The position numbers were made by a program, and so were the translations under genes. Under the pieces are notes generated by a model, which was given only the letters and a program-made list of their open reading frames with translations, did not search any database and was not told where the DNA came from. A stretch of DNA of 64,000 nt from Sweltsa coloradensis (Eukaryota > Arthropoda > Insecta > Plecoptera > Chloroperlidae): the NCBI GenBank assembly GCA_024449915.1, contig JAMZAV010000790.1, positions 62,001 through 126,000 of the forward strand. Reading direction: 5' to 3'. Shown here piece after piece: positions 1-10,711 of this stretch. Position 1 is the stretch's first letter. Each line of letters begins with the position of its first letter.

Positions 1-356
1 GACCCTTAATTCTCGAAGGTGAATCTCAAGTTATGGCCGCAAGAGGTTGACCACGTTAAAAATAACTAAATAAAGATCAACACCTTTGATTTATGTATTG
101 ATGTTTATTCATGTATGAGATTAAAATATTCACCTAAAATATACAAACATACGTGAATTTTTAAATATATTTCGACGTTAATAGACGCTGTGAGTGGAGT
201 GATTTGAGATTTTTCAGCGTGGAAAGACAAATGAATTTATTTGAAGTAGAAGGTTGAAACATTTAACAACGAGATTTAGCATGGAGGTTTTCACTACTTA
301 ATAAATCTGTGTGTAAATTTGCAATGTTATTGGTTGAAAAGAAAAGTCATATTTTT
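1..356. other. No gene seen
   Basis: AT-rich sequence with only short, low-quality reading frames. I recognise no coding similarity, repeat end or RNA structure. It ends at the target-site duplication of the MITE that follows. Confidence 0.5.
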
Positions 357-765
357 ATTCCTAGTAGGGATGCCCAACGATATGAAAATCCATTATTGAT
401 ATCGAAAAAAAATGGCCAAACGATATCGATATATATCGATATTTTCCCTCCAATTTTTAAATATAGTTTCCATGGCAGTTCCCCCAACATGTGCGTCTTT
501 CCATCGCCACGACACTGTATGACGCCAGTTCGAACCGTGCCGTGTGCACTCTAGGCAGCAAACGACGTGATGTCGACTGGATACTGCAGAATTACTCGAT
601 GCCGAAGCTACTCAAAACCAATTTTTTTCATTTTTTACGCGTTTTTAACTCAATTTTGGTACTTTGAAATATCGCGATGTAGAAAACAAATATCGATATC
701 GAAATTAATTGTGTGTATCGATATATATCGATATATCGATATCGATGGGCAACCTTAATTCCTAG
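357..765. mobile_element. hAT-type MITE with perfect 8-bp target duplication
   Basis: The element spans 365-757. It starts TAGGGATGCCCAACGATAT and its right end, read in reverse complement, is TAAGGTTGCCCATCGATAT. It is flanked on both sides by ATTCCTAG (357-364 and 758-765), a perfect 8-bp duplication as expected for hAT transposition. The 393-bp interior has no transposase frame, so it is non-autonomous. It is rich in ATATCGATAT repeats, including several TATCGATA octamers. Termini and duplication are seen directly; assignment to hAT rests on the TAGGG-type termini and the 8-bp duplication. Confidence 0.88.
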
Positions 766-1980
766 TATGATTTTTGTAGCGCTACTATTAAGCATGTATA
801 TATTTTGGATATAAAATAATCTCCTATATATTATTGAATATTAGCAAGAAGATAGTCACTATAGTGTGTTATAATAGCCTGTAATTTGCAATGTTATTGG
901 TTTTGAAACGTTAAGGCGTAATTTTACTTGTGATAACAGTAAATTTATTTTTAAGAGTTCATCGTCTTGGTTTTTCTACTCACATCTTCTTCCAATGTGT
1001 CGTTATAAAATTAGGAGTCAAAAATAGGTAATTATAAGTTATAATTTATAATTTATAACCTTCAACTATACAAATATGTCGGATTTATTAAACGTGATAA
1101 TTGTTTTTGGAAGAATACGAATTTAGGGGTGACCAAACAGTACGCGTCGATTCAAGTTACCTACCTAATAAGAGAAGAGCATTCTTTTGGAATATATTTT
1201 TCTCGTAAAAACAATATTATATTGTAACCTGCTTTTCCATAATTCTATTTCCTTAATATGTCAACAGCAAAAAGTAAAATACGAAGAGACTCCATGTGAA
1301 TATTATTGTCAAGTGCAACGATGATGTTGAGGATGGGGGGGGGGGAGAGAGTGTCGGCCGTGTGTGTGTGTGTGTGTGTGTGGCGTCTGCACATGGAAAT
1401 ACATCTGGATAGTTTTAGTACCGGTAGCCACTTATCTCTCAACAAATCAATTCCGAAGTGTTTATAAAACAAATTGAGAGGCATTCATTTTTTCTTCGTC
1501 CCGAGTGCAGTCGGTTCCATAATATTATAGTGAGTGCATGACTGTGTGTTGGAGTTTTCGCGTGATTTCTAGCTGACTTCTGGTTTGAATTCAATTACTT
1601 GAAGTTGATTGGTGAAATACGTGAAACCATTTGCAAATATTTCGGGATTGTCGTCGTTCGTGAAATGAACGGCCAGCGGCCACTCAATGTAATGTATTTC
1701 TAGTAATTCGGTTCGTTTGTTGGTAAGCAACCTATATTGTTTGCTTTTGATCCGTGTTATGGTTTCTGTTATTAATGTGGGGTGTTTCTTAAAGCTATAC
1801 CAGTATCCGCTAAGTTATAATTAAATATAATTTGAAGTTGATTTCATATAGTTGGTGCAAGGCTGCAGGCTCATGTCAGTTTGGGGCATATAGCTCGCGG
1901 GGCTTATTACCTTGCCTGGTGTCCCTTTAGTGCGTTGTGCGAAGTTCACCCTTGGAATTGTATACATGATGAGCTATATG
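766..1980. other. Gene-free, with (GT)n tract; possible 5' exon
   Basis: There is a G-run and a (GT)n tract near 1333-1382. The stretch 1500-1725 is less AT-rich and ends in TTG|GTAAGC, which could be a splice donor of a non-coding or short-coding first exon on the plus strand. The only ATG there opens a frame of about a dozen codons. I found no partner exon, so this is only a possibility. Confidence 0.25.
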
Positions 1981-1984
1981 CCCT

Positions 1985-2150
1985 AAATTTCACCGACAGT
2001 GTTGGCTCGAGCGCTAAGCGCTGGACTCTGATTCGGGAGGTCCCGGTTCGGATCCCGTCGAGACCGGCAATCCTGACTGTAGGTTTTTTCCGAGGTTTTC
2101 CTCAGTTGTTAATGCGAATGCAAGGGTTTGAGTCCTCTTAAATAGCCCTC
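1985..2150 (+). mobile_element. tRNA-derived SINE, copy 1
   Basis: A pol III B-box-like GGTTCGGATCC lies near 2045, downstream of an A-box-like TTGGCTCGAGCGCTAAGCG. A conserved tail continues through CTCAGTTGTTAATGCGAATG and a following GTTTGAGTCCTC. The same tail recurs in reverse complement near 40733-40785. The B box plus a shared 3' body point to a tRNA-headed SINE and not a functional tRNA, because no acceptor-stem pairing is evident. Ends are approximate. Confidence 0.55.
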
Positions 2151-2844
2151 AGACATCCCTTCACAATTTTTCTATCCGCAATATAGGCCTACCTATAGCT
2201 AGTCACTTGAAGATGGTCACACCGGTTGACTTGGCAATATTGTGGATGCATACTTTGTTATTCCACTGTTTTGTGCGCATATAGCAACTTAGGTTAAACC
2301 CAAGACAATGCCGTTTTCACAAATGAGGGCTACCGGTTTGCCTATCAATGGTTTATCAGTGGTTTGGGTTCATTGGCTTCATCGTTGTTGAATCGATTAA
2401 CATGTATTCATTGTATATCTCTCTCGAATAAGATATTTACCCGAGAAGATTTAATAAAAATTATGTTTTATAACTTGTACTAACATAATATTAAGTCTGG
2501 TGATTAAGCAGTCACAATACAAATAAGCAATTGTTGATGCTTTCACAATGTCTTATGAGTATATGACATTTTTCTAGAAATGTTTCATTAATTTTTAATA
2601 AATCATTTTCACATTTTTTTCAAGTAGGCCTACTGAAAAGCAAATGTTTACTGTCGGTTAAAGTTCCAAGTTCATTATAATATGTATGCCTTTATAATTG
2701 ATCGCGCACTACAGTAAACGGCAGGAGGCCATTTACAGAGAAAAATCTGAACCCAAAGATGTATTAATCGTGTTATACGCGTACAATAAATTAACATTAT
2801 GTTTTATTTGGGTAATCGTATCAGCTAGCAGCATACTTTTGTTT
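2151..2844. other. No gene seen
   Basis: AT-rich intergenic sequence with no recognisable coding region or repeat boundary. Confidence 0.45.
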
Positions 2845-3890
2845 TCATAAAGTGTTCCTGACAAAGTTGTTATATTTTACCGCACTGATATTTTGAGGGT
2901 GTACAGTTTTTTGTTTCATTCGTATTTTGTTCAAATTCATTTGAGAAAAATTTAGTTTAATTACTCCTATTTCTTTGGAAACAACAAGCGTTATCTCCTT
3001 TGTAATCTTTCCACTTTCCATTACTTCACTTCCTAGATAACTAAAACTATCCACCACTTTCAGGGTTTCTCCTCCAATGTTTATCTGTGCTTGATAATTC
3101 CCTGTATCACCTTCTCCTGGCATAGTTACAACCTCACTCATAATTTTGCTTAAGGCTATTGTACCGCCTCTGGCCGATAATTTTAAAGTTGAAGAAACAT
3201 GTCTGAAAAGTTTGCTGAATGAAAGAAGGCCTTTAAAATAACAGAAAAAAAATTGTGAATTTTTTTTCTGTTACTTTAATGGCCTATTTTTTTCTGTTAT
3301 TTTAAAGGCCTTCTTTCATTCAGCAAACTTTTCAGACATGTTTCTTCGACTTTCAAATTATCGGCCAGAGGCGGTACAATAGCCTTAATGCTTATTATCA
3401 TACCTGCTTCTTCTATGTTTCTATTCCACAAGTCTACATATCTTTGAAGTACCTCCTCATGCTCGGACCATGCCACCAAGTCATCGGCAAACAACATAAC
3501 CTCTACATCTCCCATTGCCTCCATCTTTACCTTGTTGTGGATGTCATCCATCACGATTATGAATAACAGAGGTGACACTTCCCTGCCATAGCCCTGTTGT
3601 TATTTGGAACCACCCTGACAATCCAAATTGTGTTTTCACACAGCTTTCACAAACTTCATACATACTTTTTACCCTGTCTATTAGTCCATTATCCACTCCT
3701 TTTCTTTCCAGACTCTCCCATACCACTTTCCTTGGCACACTATCATACGCTTTTACTATGTCTAAGAAGACCATACTCATTCTTCTTCCAAGCTCCCAAC
3801 TCTTTTCCATGGCCTGTCTAAGTACGAATATAGGATCTATTGTGGATCTTCCCCATCTAAATCCGTATTGTTCCTCATTCAACATGTGAT
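2845..3890 (-). pseudogene. Non-LTR retrotransposon RT fragment (RTE-like), disrupted
   Basis: Read on the minus strand, this encodes reverse-transcriptase blocks: QYGFRWGRSTID, then FLDIVKAYDSVPR with the first catalytic Asp, then the MSPLLF block, then LFADDLVAW with the catalytic Asp pair. After an interruption comes a C-terminal block with FSYLGSEVMESGKITKEI. The frame changes between the two RT blocks near 3560. It is then broken by the MITE at 3154-3384. Endonuclease and most of the C-terminus are missing. It resembles RTE/BovB-type RTs; the clade is uncertain. It is a dead, 5'-truncated copy. Confidence 0.85.
3150..3388. mobile_element. Palindromic MITE with TTAA target duplication, inside LINE
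   Basis: Element 3154-3384 (231 bp) is almost entirely two inverted arms of about 95-105 bp around a roughly 50-bp centre. It starts GGCTATTGTACCGCC and ends in the reverse complement. TTAA flanks both ends (3150-3153 and 3385-3388), typical of piggyBac-type insertion. The LINE reading frame continues on both sides, so the insertion post-dates the LINE. There is no coding capacity. The arms are nearly identical. Confidence 0.85.
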
Positions 3891-4978
3891 CAACCTCTTC
3901 TCTTATTCTTCTGTCACAATCCTTTCATAAATCTTTGCTGTATGGCATAGTAAAGTGATCCCCCTGTAATTACTACATTTTTTTCAATCACCTTTCTTAT
4001 ATCGGAACTACTATAACTCCTTTTTTAACTCCTTTTTATATATAATAAACCCTGCTATATTCACCATTGTTAAGCGTAAAGTCAACGCGACGGGAGCAAC
4101 CTATTCTTGTTCCCGTTGCGTCCACTTTATGCGTAACTATGGTGTATAGTAGGGTTTATTACATAGGCCTACATCAATTCTGTTTGTTGTATGTTGTTCT
4201 GCATAAAAATATCAGAACATGTGCATTTTAGAATTCTCGTATGTAGTTTCAATTTTTCTCCAGAGCGTTGTACATCTTAATTTGAGTGCTTATGAGCGTG
4301 TCGTGTACATGCTTGTCTCGTAAAGACTCTTAACTTAAACCCTTTTTTAACATTTTGTTAATCTGTGAATTCTATTTTTATTCTGTGTCCTTGTGGCAAT
4401 TGTTTCTGAACAACAGAGTTTATTTTTTTAAATAAAAGTTCTAGGCCTGGGTATATAATGTTAATATTTAAGACCTCTTGCTGTGAAATAGTCTAGGTTA
4501 AATATTCAATTAAAAATAAGTCCAATGTTAATGTCGTTTGTTTTTTAGGTCGTTCACATGTTATTTTTACTGAATAGTGAATAGATAGGAAACGATGGAT
4601 GCTGCTGCAAGTGGCTACTGGAATCTAAACTGACAATGCCTGTCATCAGAGGACATACTTACTTAAATGTTGGAAGGTGTTTACAAGTAGGGTCAATCAA
4701 TGGTTTATCACATTAGTTATATTCAAGATCACTGACATAACTGAGTGAGGGAAGTAACAGACAAGTCCAGATAGCTTACAAAATACTGTAGTGTGTAGGG
4801 GAAGGTGAGGTAAGTAGGTAACTAGGAACAACGCTTATAGCGCTTACAAATATGTGTTGATTAAAATCTACCTTTTGCAAATCATTCAAGGTCAATACTT
4901 GAACTACTTGGTGATATAGTTGGAAATCAAAAAAATTGTAACAGACACGGTATATTTTTTTATCAATGATACCTACCT
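3891..4978. other. Gene-free, with one hairpin repeat
   Basis: AT-rich sequence. Apart from the hairpin at 4043-4161 nothing is recognised. The left side near 3891-3990 still reads as decayed LINE RT sequence, continuing from the fragment before it. Confidence 0.45.
4043..4161. repeat. Short fold-back (hairpin) element
   Basis: The arms at about 4043-4100 and 4108-4161 are inverted copies: the left begins TAATAAACCCTGCTAT and the right ends ATAGTAGGGTTTATTA. Only a few bases separate the arms. Size and structure fit a miniature hairpin transposon, but no clear target duplication is visible. Confidence 0.65.
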
Positions 4979-5115
4979 CGTAAAATAATATTTCATGAAA
5001 AAAATATTATTTTTAAAACAACGCTCATATATAAATGTACTAAAAAGTAAAAAGTAAAAAATAAATTTTCGCCCAACAAATTTTTGCCTTACTCGGAAAA
5101 TAAACGCGTTGGGCG
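4979..5115. repeat. Left arm of inverted repeat around LINE fragment
   Basis: This arm, containing TTTTTGCCTTACTCGGAAAA and GCGTTGGGCG, recurs in reverse complement at 6185-6313. The two arms enclose a LINE fragment, so either a fold-back element captured the LINE or the LINE inserted into it. Arm identity is high by eye but includes several small differences. Confidence 0.75.
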
Positions 5116-5159
5116 TTTTCGGTATTGACATAGCCTAGATTACATAATTTTGTTTGTGT

Positions 5160-6150
5160 GTGAATTTTGTTTGTTTGTTTGTCCACCATTGTTATGGATA
5201 ACATACTGCGTAAAGTTGAACCCACAGAAAGTGAAACGTCTAAAACTATGATATGTGCAGATGATATAGTGAGATGGGGAGATTCCATTGAAGAAGTACA
5301 GAAGAGCGTAGATAGATGGAATGAGGAAACACTGAAGTTTAACATGAAAATAAGCATTGAAAAGAGTGAAACATTAATATGTAGTAACGAAGAAAAGTAA
5401 ACAAAATCAAAAGAAGATAATACTACGGGGTGAAGAGCTGGCCATTGCAGAAGCATTTAAATACCTCGGAAGTATACTAACAAAGGACGCAAAACTAGAT
5501 GCTGAAATATCAAGGAGAATTATATCAGCAGACAAATTTTACCAAAGTGTACGTAAACTATTATGGAAAGAAGAAATATCATCCAGGTGCAAGATGTTAT
5601 TGTACAAAATGTATTTCCTCCCAATAATATCATATGCATCCGTGACATGGACAATAGGAGGAAAGGAAGACAACAGATTACAAGCAGCAGAGATGAAATT
5701 TTTAAGAAGTTCTGTAGCCTTAACAAAAATAGACAAGGTACTGAGCAAAACAATAAGAAACAAACTAGGAGTGGAAAGTTTACGAAATAAAATAGGAAAA
5801 GAAAGACTTTGACGCTATGGGCACGTACGAAGAATGAAACAAGATAGAATACCAAGAAGAGAATTTGAACGCACATGGGGAGGAGTAAGAAGAGTTGGAC
5901 GCCCAAGAGATAGATGGAGGGACCAAATAAAATGGAACATTGAAGAAAGAGGGAAATCATGGGAAAGAATTAATGAAGAAAGACTCTGGGAGGATAGAAA
6001 GAAATGGAGAGAACTGGTAGAAATGCCTGTCATAGAAGACATTGAAGTAGATGAGGAGGTGTTGAGCCTGGCTAGCAAACACTGAAAGTCCAAAGCCCGA
6101 GAAATTGGTGATACGTCACCCCCCGACCTGACTTATGTTGGAACCGGGTG
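5160..6150 (+). pseudogene. Non-LTR retrotransposon 3' half (RTE-like)
   Basis: The conceptual translation starts in the RT palm (ADDIVRWGD) and runs through KYLGSILTKDAKLDAEI and YFLPIISYASVTW into a basic C-terminus, with RYGHVRRMKQDRIPRREFER, VGRPRDRWRDQIK and DRKKWRELVEM, ending LSLASKH-stop. At least two stops interrupt it, near 5398 and 5810. The 3' UTR ends in a short (ATT)n tract near 6155. The C-terminal 350 bp recur at 40978-41340 and, more diverged, at 10340-10490. Confidence 0.85.
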
Positions 6151-6184
6151 TTTGATTATTATTATTATTATTATGGAGGGAAAG

Positions 6185-6313
6185 CGCCCAACGCTTTTAT
6201 TTTCCGAGTAAGGCAAAAATTTGTTGGGCGAAAATTTATTTTTTACTTTTTAGTACATTTAAATATAAGCGTTGTTTTAAAAAAATAATTTTTTTCATGA
6301 ATTATTATTTTAT
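6185..6313. repeat. Right arm of inverted repeat around LINE fragment
   Basis: Reverse complement of 4979-5115, starting GCGCCCAACGC and ending near ATTATTATTTTAT. It lies directly after the LINE (ATT)n tail. Confidence 0.75.
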
Positions 6314-7770
6314 ACTTTTTAGTCTCGACAAATGTTGTAATTGAATATGTGCTCACTGGACGTGTCCGAATTTCTGCATCTGGTTAGCCCATCCTCACTA
6401 GCTGTGATTAATTTCCCATAATTAATATTAATAATATTTGTTTGATTAATTAATTATGATGAATTAATTGATTAACTAGTGAATGTGATAAATTGATTCA
6501 TGTATTGTCACCAAGAATATATGTCTGTGGGAATAATTTCATCTCGATCGGACATTGGGAAGGGGTGAAATATCTATTCCCATATAAAACTTTGATTTAT
6601 TAATTATGATCAATTAATTGAAAAATTAGTTTGTGAAGTAAAATTTTCCTTAATTTTTAATTTGTTCTCCATTACCCCATGAAATTAAACAGTATTTTTA
6701 GGCCTATGGCTTGTTCCTACTTACCCCACATTATTGTTCCTAGTTACCGCCAAAATGTGCTTGCCAGGGTAAGTGTGAACAACCAATGAAAATGTGGTAA
6801 TTATGACCATGGGTACTAAGTCAAAAATTGATCTTGGAAGATAAAGGTCAAGCCCAAAAATGCCACAATGCAAATTTGCTCAGTAAATTCCATTGGCTCA
6901 TAAAAAAAAATCAAAATGTGGAAAAATTGCTACTTTACAAACAGTTTTTATTACAACGCTTATATTAGCTTCATGTGTTTGTCTGTCTGTCTGGACGGAA
7001 TCTTACAATCGATATTTCACCCACTTCTCAATGTCCAATCGATCTGAAATTTTTCACACAGATGTATATTCTTGATGACAATAGATGAATCAATCAACAG
7101 ATTATAATATAGTATATATAATAACAGATTATGTTAGTGAACCTGTCAAGAAAAGAAGAAGAATTTCTGGTGTTAAAAAATTAACTAAAAATGTGCCACT
7201 ATTGAAAATTAACATAATGCTAAAAAAATTATAATTCAATTGTACACAAAACCTGTTAAACCTAACCTAAAAAAAATAAATGAATATACTCCACATGTTT
7301 ACTGCTAAGCTCTTGTTCCTAATTACCCCCTATTTTTGTCATGTGTATGACTGTGTGTTTGTGTGTGTGTGAAGAGTGGTGGTGGTAGTGGTGGTGGGAG
7401 GGGGCTTTAGATTGAAAGGATATAGGCCTAGATAACAGAATAGGTAGGAAATTATATTTTCATTAGGTTATGTTCGAGTAGGCCTATATGGTTAGAAGTA
7501 TTGGATTTTAATGTTAATTTACAATTAAAATAAAGAATAAAGTTAAGAAGATGTAAGTGATGAGGGAGTGCAGTACAGACTACACTTACACGTATGCAGG
7601 AAACTGAAAGAAGTGACCGACAAAATGCCAGAGGGCATGGACAGAAACGAGAGGGAGGCTAGACGCATGATGACTTTATAAAGTAGATGGGGGCATAAGA
7701 AAACAACCAAAGTTGAGAAGAGTGGAAAAGGTCCAGTAGACCATGCTTACAAAGGGGTTATTGCACTTAC
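6314..7770. other. No gene recognised; AT-rich intergenic
   Basis: No convincing coding region on either strand. It has a short TGTC repeat near 6980 and a GGT-rich patch near 7380. As the TMEM43 exon at 7771 is read on the minus strand, downstream TMEM43 exons would be expected here or further left, but I did not recognise any. Confidence 0.4.
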
Positions 7771-8267
7771 TTTGGATTATGATGCCCCGTTCGAATATAA
7801 AAGCTCGAGGTATCGACAAGCTTATCACGCCATTCAGTGGAATAGGAATAATTTACTTCTGCATGTTGTGGATCATTATCTTGCGCTTCAGTTATATATT
7901 CCGATTCAAACCACTGATACATTTGTACACGTCGTTTCAATTTGACTGCCGCGATAGACACACCATACTCGGGCTCGGTTAATGGTTCTCCTATCTCTAA
8001 CACTCCACTGATATGAACCAAATGGCCATGATTTTCTTTCAATGCTGCAGTGTTGGACTGAAGGGAGACAACCATGCCCATGGCTTCTTCGAGTGAGCGC
8101 AAGGCTCTCACCGCTCGACCCTCGTTCCAGAAGAGGAGCCACATTCCGGAAGAAAACATAATGCATCCAATGATTGCAGTGAGCCATGCTGATTTCAAGT
8201 GGTCTTTCACTGACGGGTTCTGTCTTCTATGCACATGATTATCATGTGGTCTGGGAGCATCAGGATA
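7771..8267 (-). CDS. TMEM43: TMEM43 (LUMA) homologue, one internal exon
   Basis: This 497-bp exon encodes about 165 residues of a TMEM43-family protein, a multi-pass membrane protein of the nuclear envelope and endoplasmic reticulum. Near the exon's N-terminal end is a hydrophobic helix (WLTAIIGCIMFSSGMWLLFW) followed by the family motif NEGRA. It continues with LVHISGVL, EPEYGV, a KLKRRVQMYQW block, YSYSTEWRDKL and GHHNPK, all in the order of vertebrate TMEM43. On the minus strand the exon follows a pyrimidine-rich acceptor (TATTTTTTCAG|TAT) and ends at donor AA|GTAAGT. The start-codon exon and the C-terminal membrane exons are not identified, so the gene is partial here. The exon itself has no stop or frameshift. 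Confidence 0.9.
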
Positions 8268-8392
8268 CTGAAAAAATACACACACATCAAAATATCACAC
8301 AGTGTTTACGTTTTAGGCTATTAGAGACGAGAAAATTCAGGACTCCTTAACAATATAATATAATTTATGCAGACAACAAATATGTTTCATTA

Positions 8393-9068
8393 CAATAGGG
8401 AATTTGCATAAGTTCCAGATATCGGTAAAAGTATGTGCAATATAAAGATATTCGTCTAACAATGATATAAACGTTAATTTCAGGTTTTTAAAGTTAATCG
8501 TTCAATATCTGTTGAGGGTCAAAGTTTGACCTTTTAAATTTCCCGCACATTTATTTTGAAACGGCTGCCTACGTCACCGGCCTTCATGACGAACACGGCC
8601 GCCTAGATAAACAACAAAATTCCCTCCTTTTACCAAAGTCTTTGGTTCTTACAACAATGGGCAACAATAAACAACAGTTGATGTCCTTTTTCAAGTTTTA
8701 TAATCAACATTGTGTTTTTACTTTTTATCAATTAAAATGCAGTTAAAGCTAGTGTTGTGATATTACTAAATGTATAAAATAAAATATTTATCATATTAGA
8801 TCAAACTAGATGTCAAAATATGCTTCCACAGCTAAGATAATCTCCGAAAGCGAGTAACTTGATATATCGTTACGTGATTAGTTGATTGGCATCATGAAGG
8901 CTGGTGACGTATGACCCGTTTTTTCCCGCCAAAATATGTAGGAAACTTTCACCCTTATTTTATAAATGAAAATATTCTCAAAATCAAGAAAATAAGATAT
9001 TTTTGTGTATAGGAAGGTGGCCTTAACCCATTAGAACCATAAAATAATGATATGCAAATTCCCTATTG
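8393..9068. mobile_element. MITE with perfect 18-bp terminal inverted repeats
   Basis: The left end is CAATAGGGAATTTGCATA (8393-8410) and the right end (9051-9068) is its exact reverse complement. Internal inverted similarity also exists: TACGTCACCGGCCTTCATGA near 8570 mirrors a segment near 8892 with one mismatch. No transposase frame is present. I see no clear target duplication, so the superfamily is open. It lies just upstream of the TMEM43 exon with respect to that gene's transcription, probably in the preceding intron. Confidence 0.8.
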
Positions 9069-9148
9069 CTTTTTTCTATACCCTACTTTACATTGTCATA
9101 CTTAGAAAAATTAGTTTGTCAAAGCTACGTTTTTTGGAACCTATATGA

Positions 9149-9258
9149 TGACCAATTGTCTGTACTAGGGTCCCTATTGTTTATATTATATATCAACGAC
9201 ATCAACAAGTGCATGGATAATGTGCTGATAAATCTGTTTGCAGATGATACATTGACAT
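9149..9258 (+). pseudogene. LINE reverse-transcriptase fragment
   Basis: A short open segment matches the RT palm of jockey/CR1-like LINEs: VLGSLLFILYINDINKCMDN followed by LFADDTLT with the catalytic Asp pair. Sequence before and after is not recognisably coding, so this is a small remnant. Confidence 0.7.
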
Positions 9259-9665
9259 AACTCGCAGGGTTATGCAGTGTTTGGTGAATCCATTTATAAA
9301 TACAAAGATTGTTCTAATATTAACTACACCCTGGGTCCAGTGTTTAAAAGTCCCAATAGGCCAAATGCTATACGTAAAATAGAGACGCCATGTTTCCTCA
9401 CGGCCTGTTAGATGACGTCAGCGAGTGATAGCTCTGTGAATATAGCAACGCCAGAACGAACCGAATATGCACAAGCAAGGTTGATAAAGGTAGGTATCTT
9501 CCAGACCCCTTGATTTACTTCTGAAGCCGATCATACTATAGGTTAATGGGGGAAAAGTCTGGAAACTAAGGTCTTAATTTTACTGTCCAACTGTTTTAAA
9601 TGATAGCACAAAATTTACAGCTAATCCAGGTACCCGGTAAGCCCGTAAGTAAAAATTAGTCGAAG

Positions 9666-10276
9666 CCTACAAGTAGGGTTACCATACGTCCGGTTAAAGC
9701 CGGACATGTCCTCTTTTTTGATGTCTGTCCGGGCGTCCGGGCGGTTTTTTCAAAATAATGCAAATGTCCGGTTATTTCACCCAATTCCATGCAGAGGCGC
9801 ATGCGCACCCTTCCGCCCCCTCACTTACCATCTCATTACCATCCACCGACCGTAAATCGCCGAATATGAGCAGCCGATCATGTCCGAGCGTGTCCGAGCG
9901 TGTCACAACACGTCAGGCTGTGCAGCAAGCAGTGTACTGTCACGTGATTTAGTTACCATTTCCGTACGTTTCGTGCCTTGTGTCCACGTCGTACGTAAGG
10001 AAGTGTAGTAGGCCTAGGCCACTTGTCTTAGTTTTGTCATAAAAAAATAGTGTTCATTTAAAAAATAACCCCTCAATTTAAAAGGCATCGGCACCACTGT
10101 CCTTCCTTGACCCTTGTTCAGATCGCTCTAAACGCTATCCTGACGGTAAAAATGTCCAAAAAAAAATTCGCCTCCGGCGGCTGGGGCTCTGCCCTAGACC
10201 CCTTGTTGTCCGCGAATGTCTGTGAACGAAATGTCCTCTTTTTTGCTGAGACACTTATGGTAACCCTACCTACAAG
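9666..10276. mobile_element. hAT-type MITE with perfect 8-bp target duplication
   Basis: Element 9674-10268 (595 bp) has termini TAGGGTTACCATA and TATGGTAACCCTA, a perfect 13-bp inverted repeat. CCTACAAG flanks both sides (9666-9673 and 10269-10276). The subterminal CGTCCGG / GTCCTCTTTTTT motifs are repeated near both ends. There is no transposase. The interior holds short frames with no recognised product. Confidence 0.92.
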
Positions 10277-10339
10277 GGTGAAATTATGACCAAAAATGAT
10301 AACAAAACATAACCGTACAAAAGCTAGAAGCAGAGCTCT

Positions 10340-10550
10340 TCAAAAAAAAAAATACTGCGGGAAAACCGGGAGAGATGGAAGGAGCTATTGAACAGACCTC
10401 TCATAGTGGAGGAGGCGAGCGAGGAAGAACCTGAGGACGTGGTTGTGTCAAGCCTGGCTAGCCGACAACGAAGATGTTAGCCCAAGAAACGGAGTAGTGT
10501 GATACTGCTCCCCCCAACCCGATTTAATGTTGGAAAAGGGGGCAAGATAT
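10340..10550 (+). pseudogene. LINE 3' tail (RTE-like), diverged copy
   Basis: The translation ERWKELLNRPLIVEEASEE, then VSSLASRQRRC-stop, is the same C-terminal block as at 6000-6085 (RKKWRELVEMP, LSLASKH). The 3' UTR motif with CCCGATTTAATGTTGG is also shared. Only the last portion of the element is present, directly abutting the Penelope-like tail. Confidence 0.7.
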
Positions 10551-10663
10551 AGGCCTATATATATATGGATTGTTGTAGGTTTTCGCGGCCCGTCATAGGA
10601 TAAAAACAAGGATCTTGGGTAAAACCGCGTCGAAAATAAGATGAACCAGGGCAGAACCTGGGC

Positions 10664-10711
10664 GTCCACCGACGTTTCGTCTGTACTACGTCAGACATTT
10701 TCAAGGTTGAC
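10664..10711 (-). ncRNA. Degenerate hammerhead-like motif in Penelope tail
   Basis: Minus-strand order: stem I strand GTCAACC, box 1 TTGAAAA (consensus CTGANGA, so C3 and G8 are changed), one unpaired base, hairpin GTCTG...CAGAC, box 2 GAA, palindromic ACGT as a minimal stem III, cleavage position C, then GGTGGAC. The outer strands pair at six of seven positions. Hammerhead motifs are known in the terminal repeats of Penelope-like elements. The two core changes predict that this copy does not cleave. Confidence 0.55.

Noticed and set aside
1881..2141. 86-codon frame over the SINE
   Set aside because: The sequence is explained by a tRNA-derived SINE.
3140..3400. LINE 5' inversion (twin priming)
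   Set aside because: The inverted arms are bounded by TTAA and the LINE continues in the same orientation on both sides, so a MITE insertion fits better.
5520..6093. Hydrophobic minus-strand frames opposite the LINE
   Set aside because: They are antisense shadows of the LINE coding strand; the same applies at 40557-41340.
7803..7832. Vector-like CTCGAGG...TATCGA...AAGCTT sequence
   Set aside because: It resembles a cloning polylinker only loosely and is in frame as conserved-looking TMEM43 coding sequence, so contamination is unlikely.
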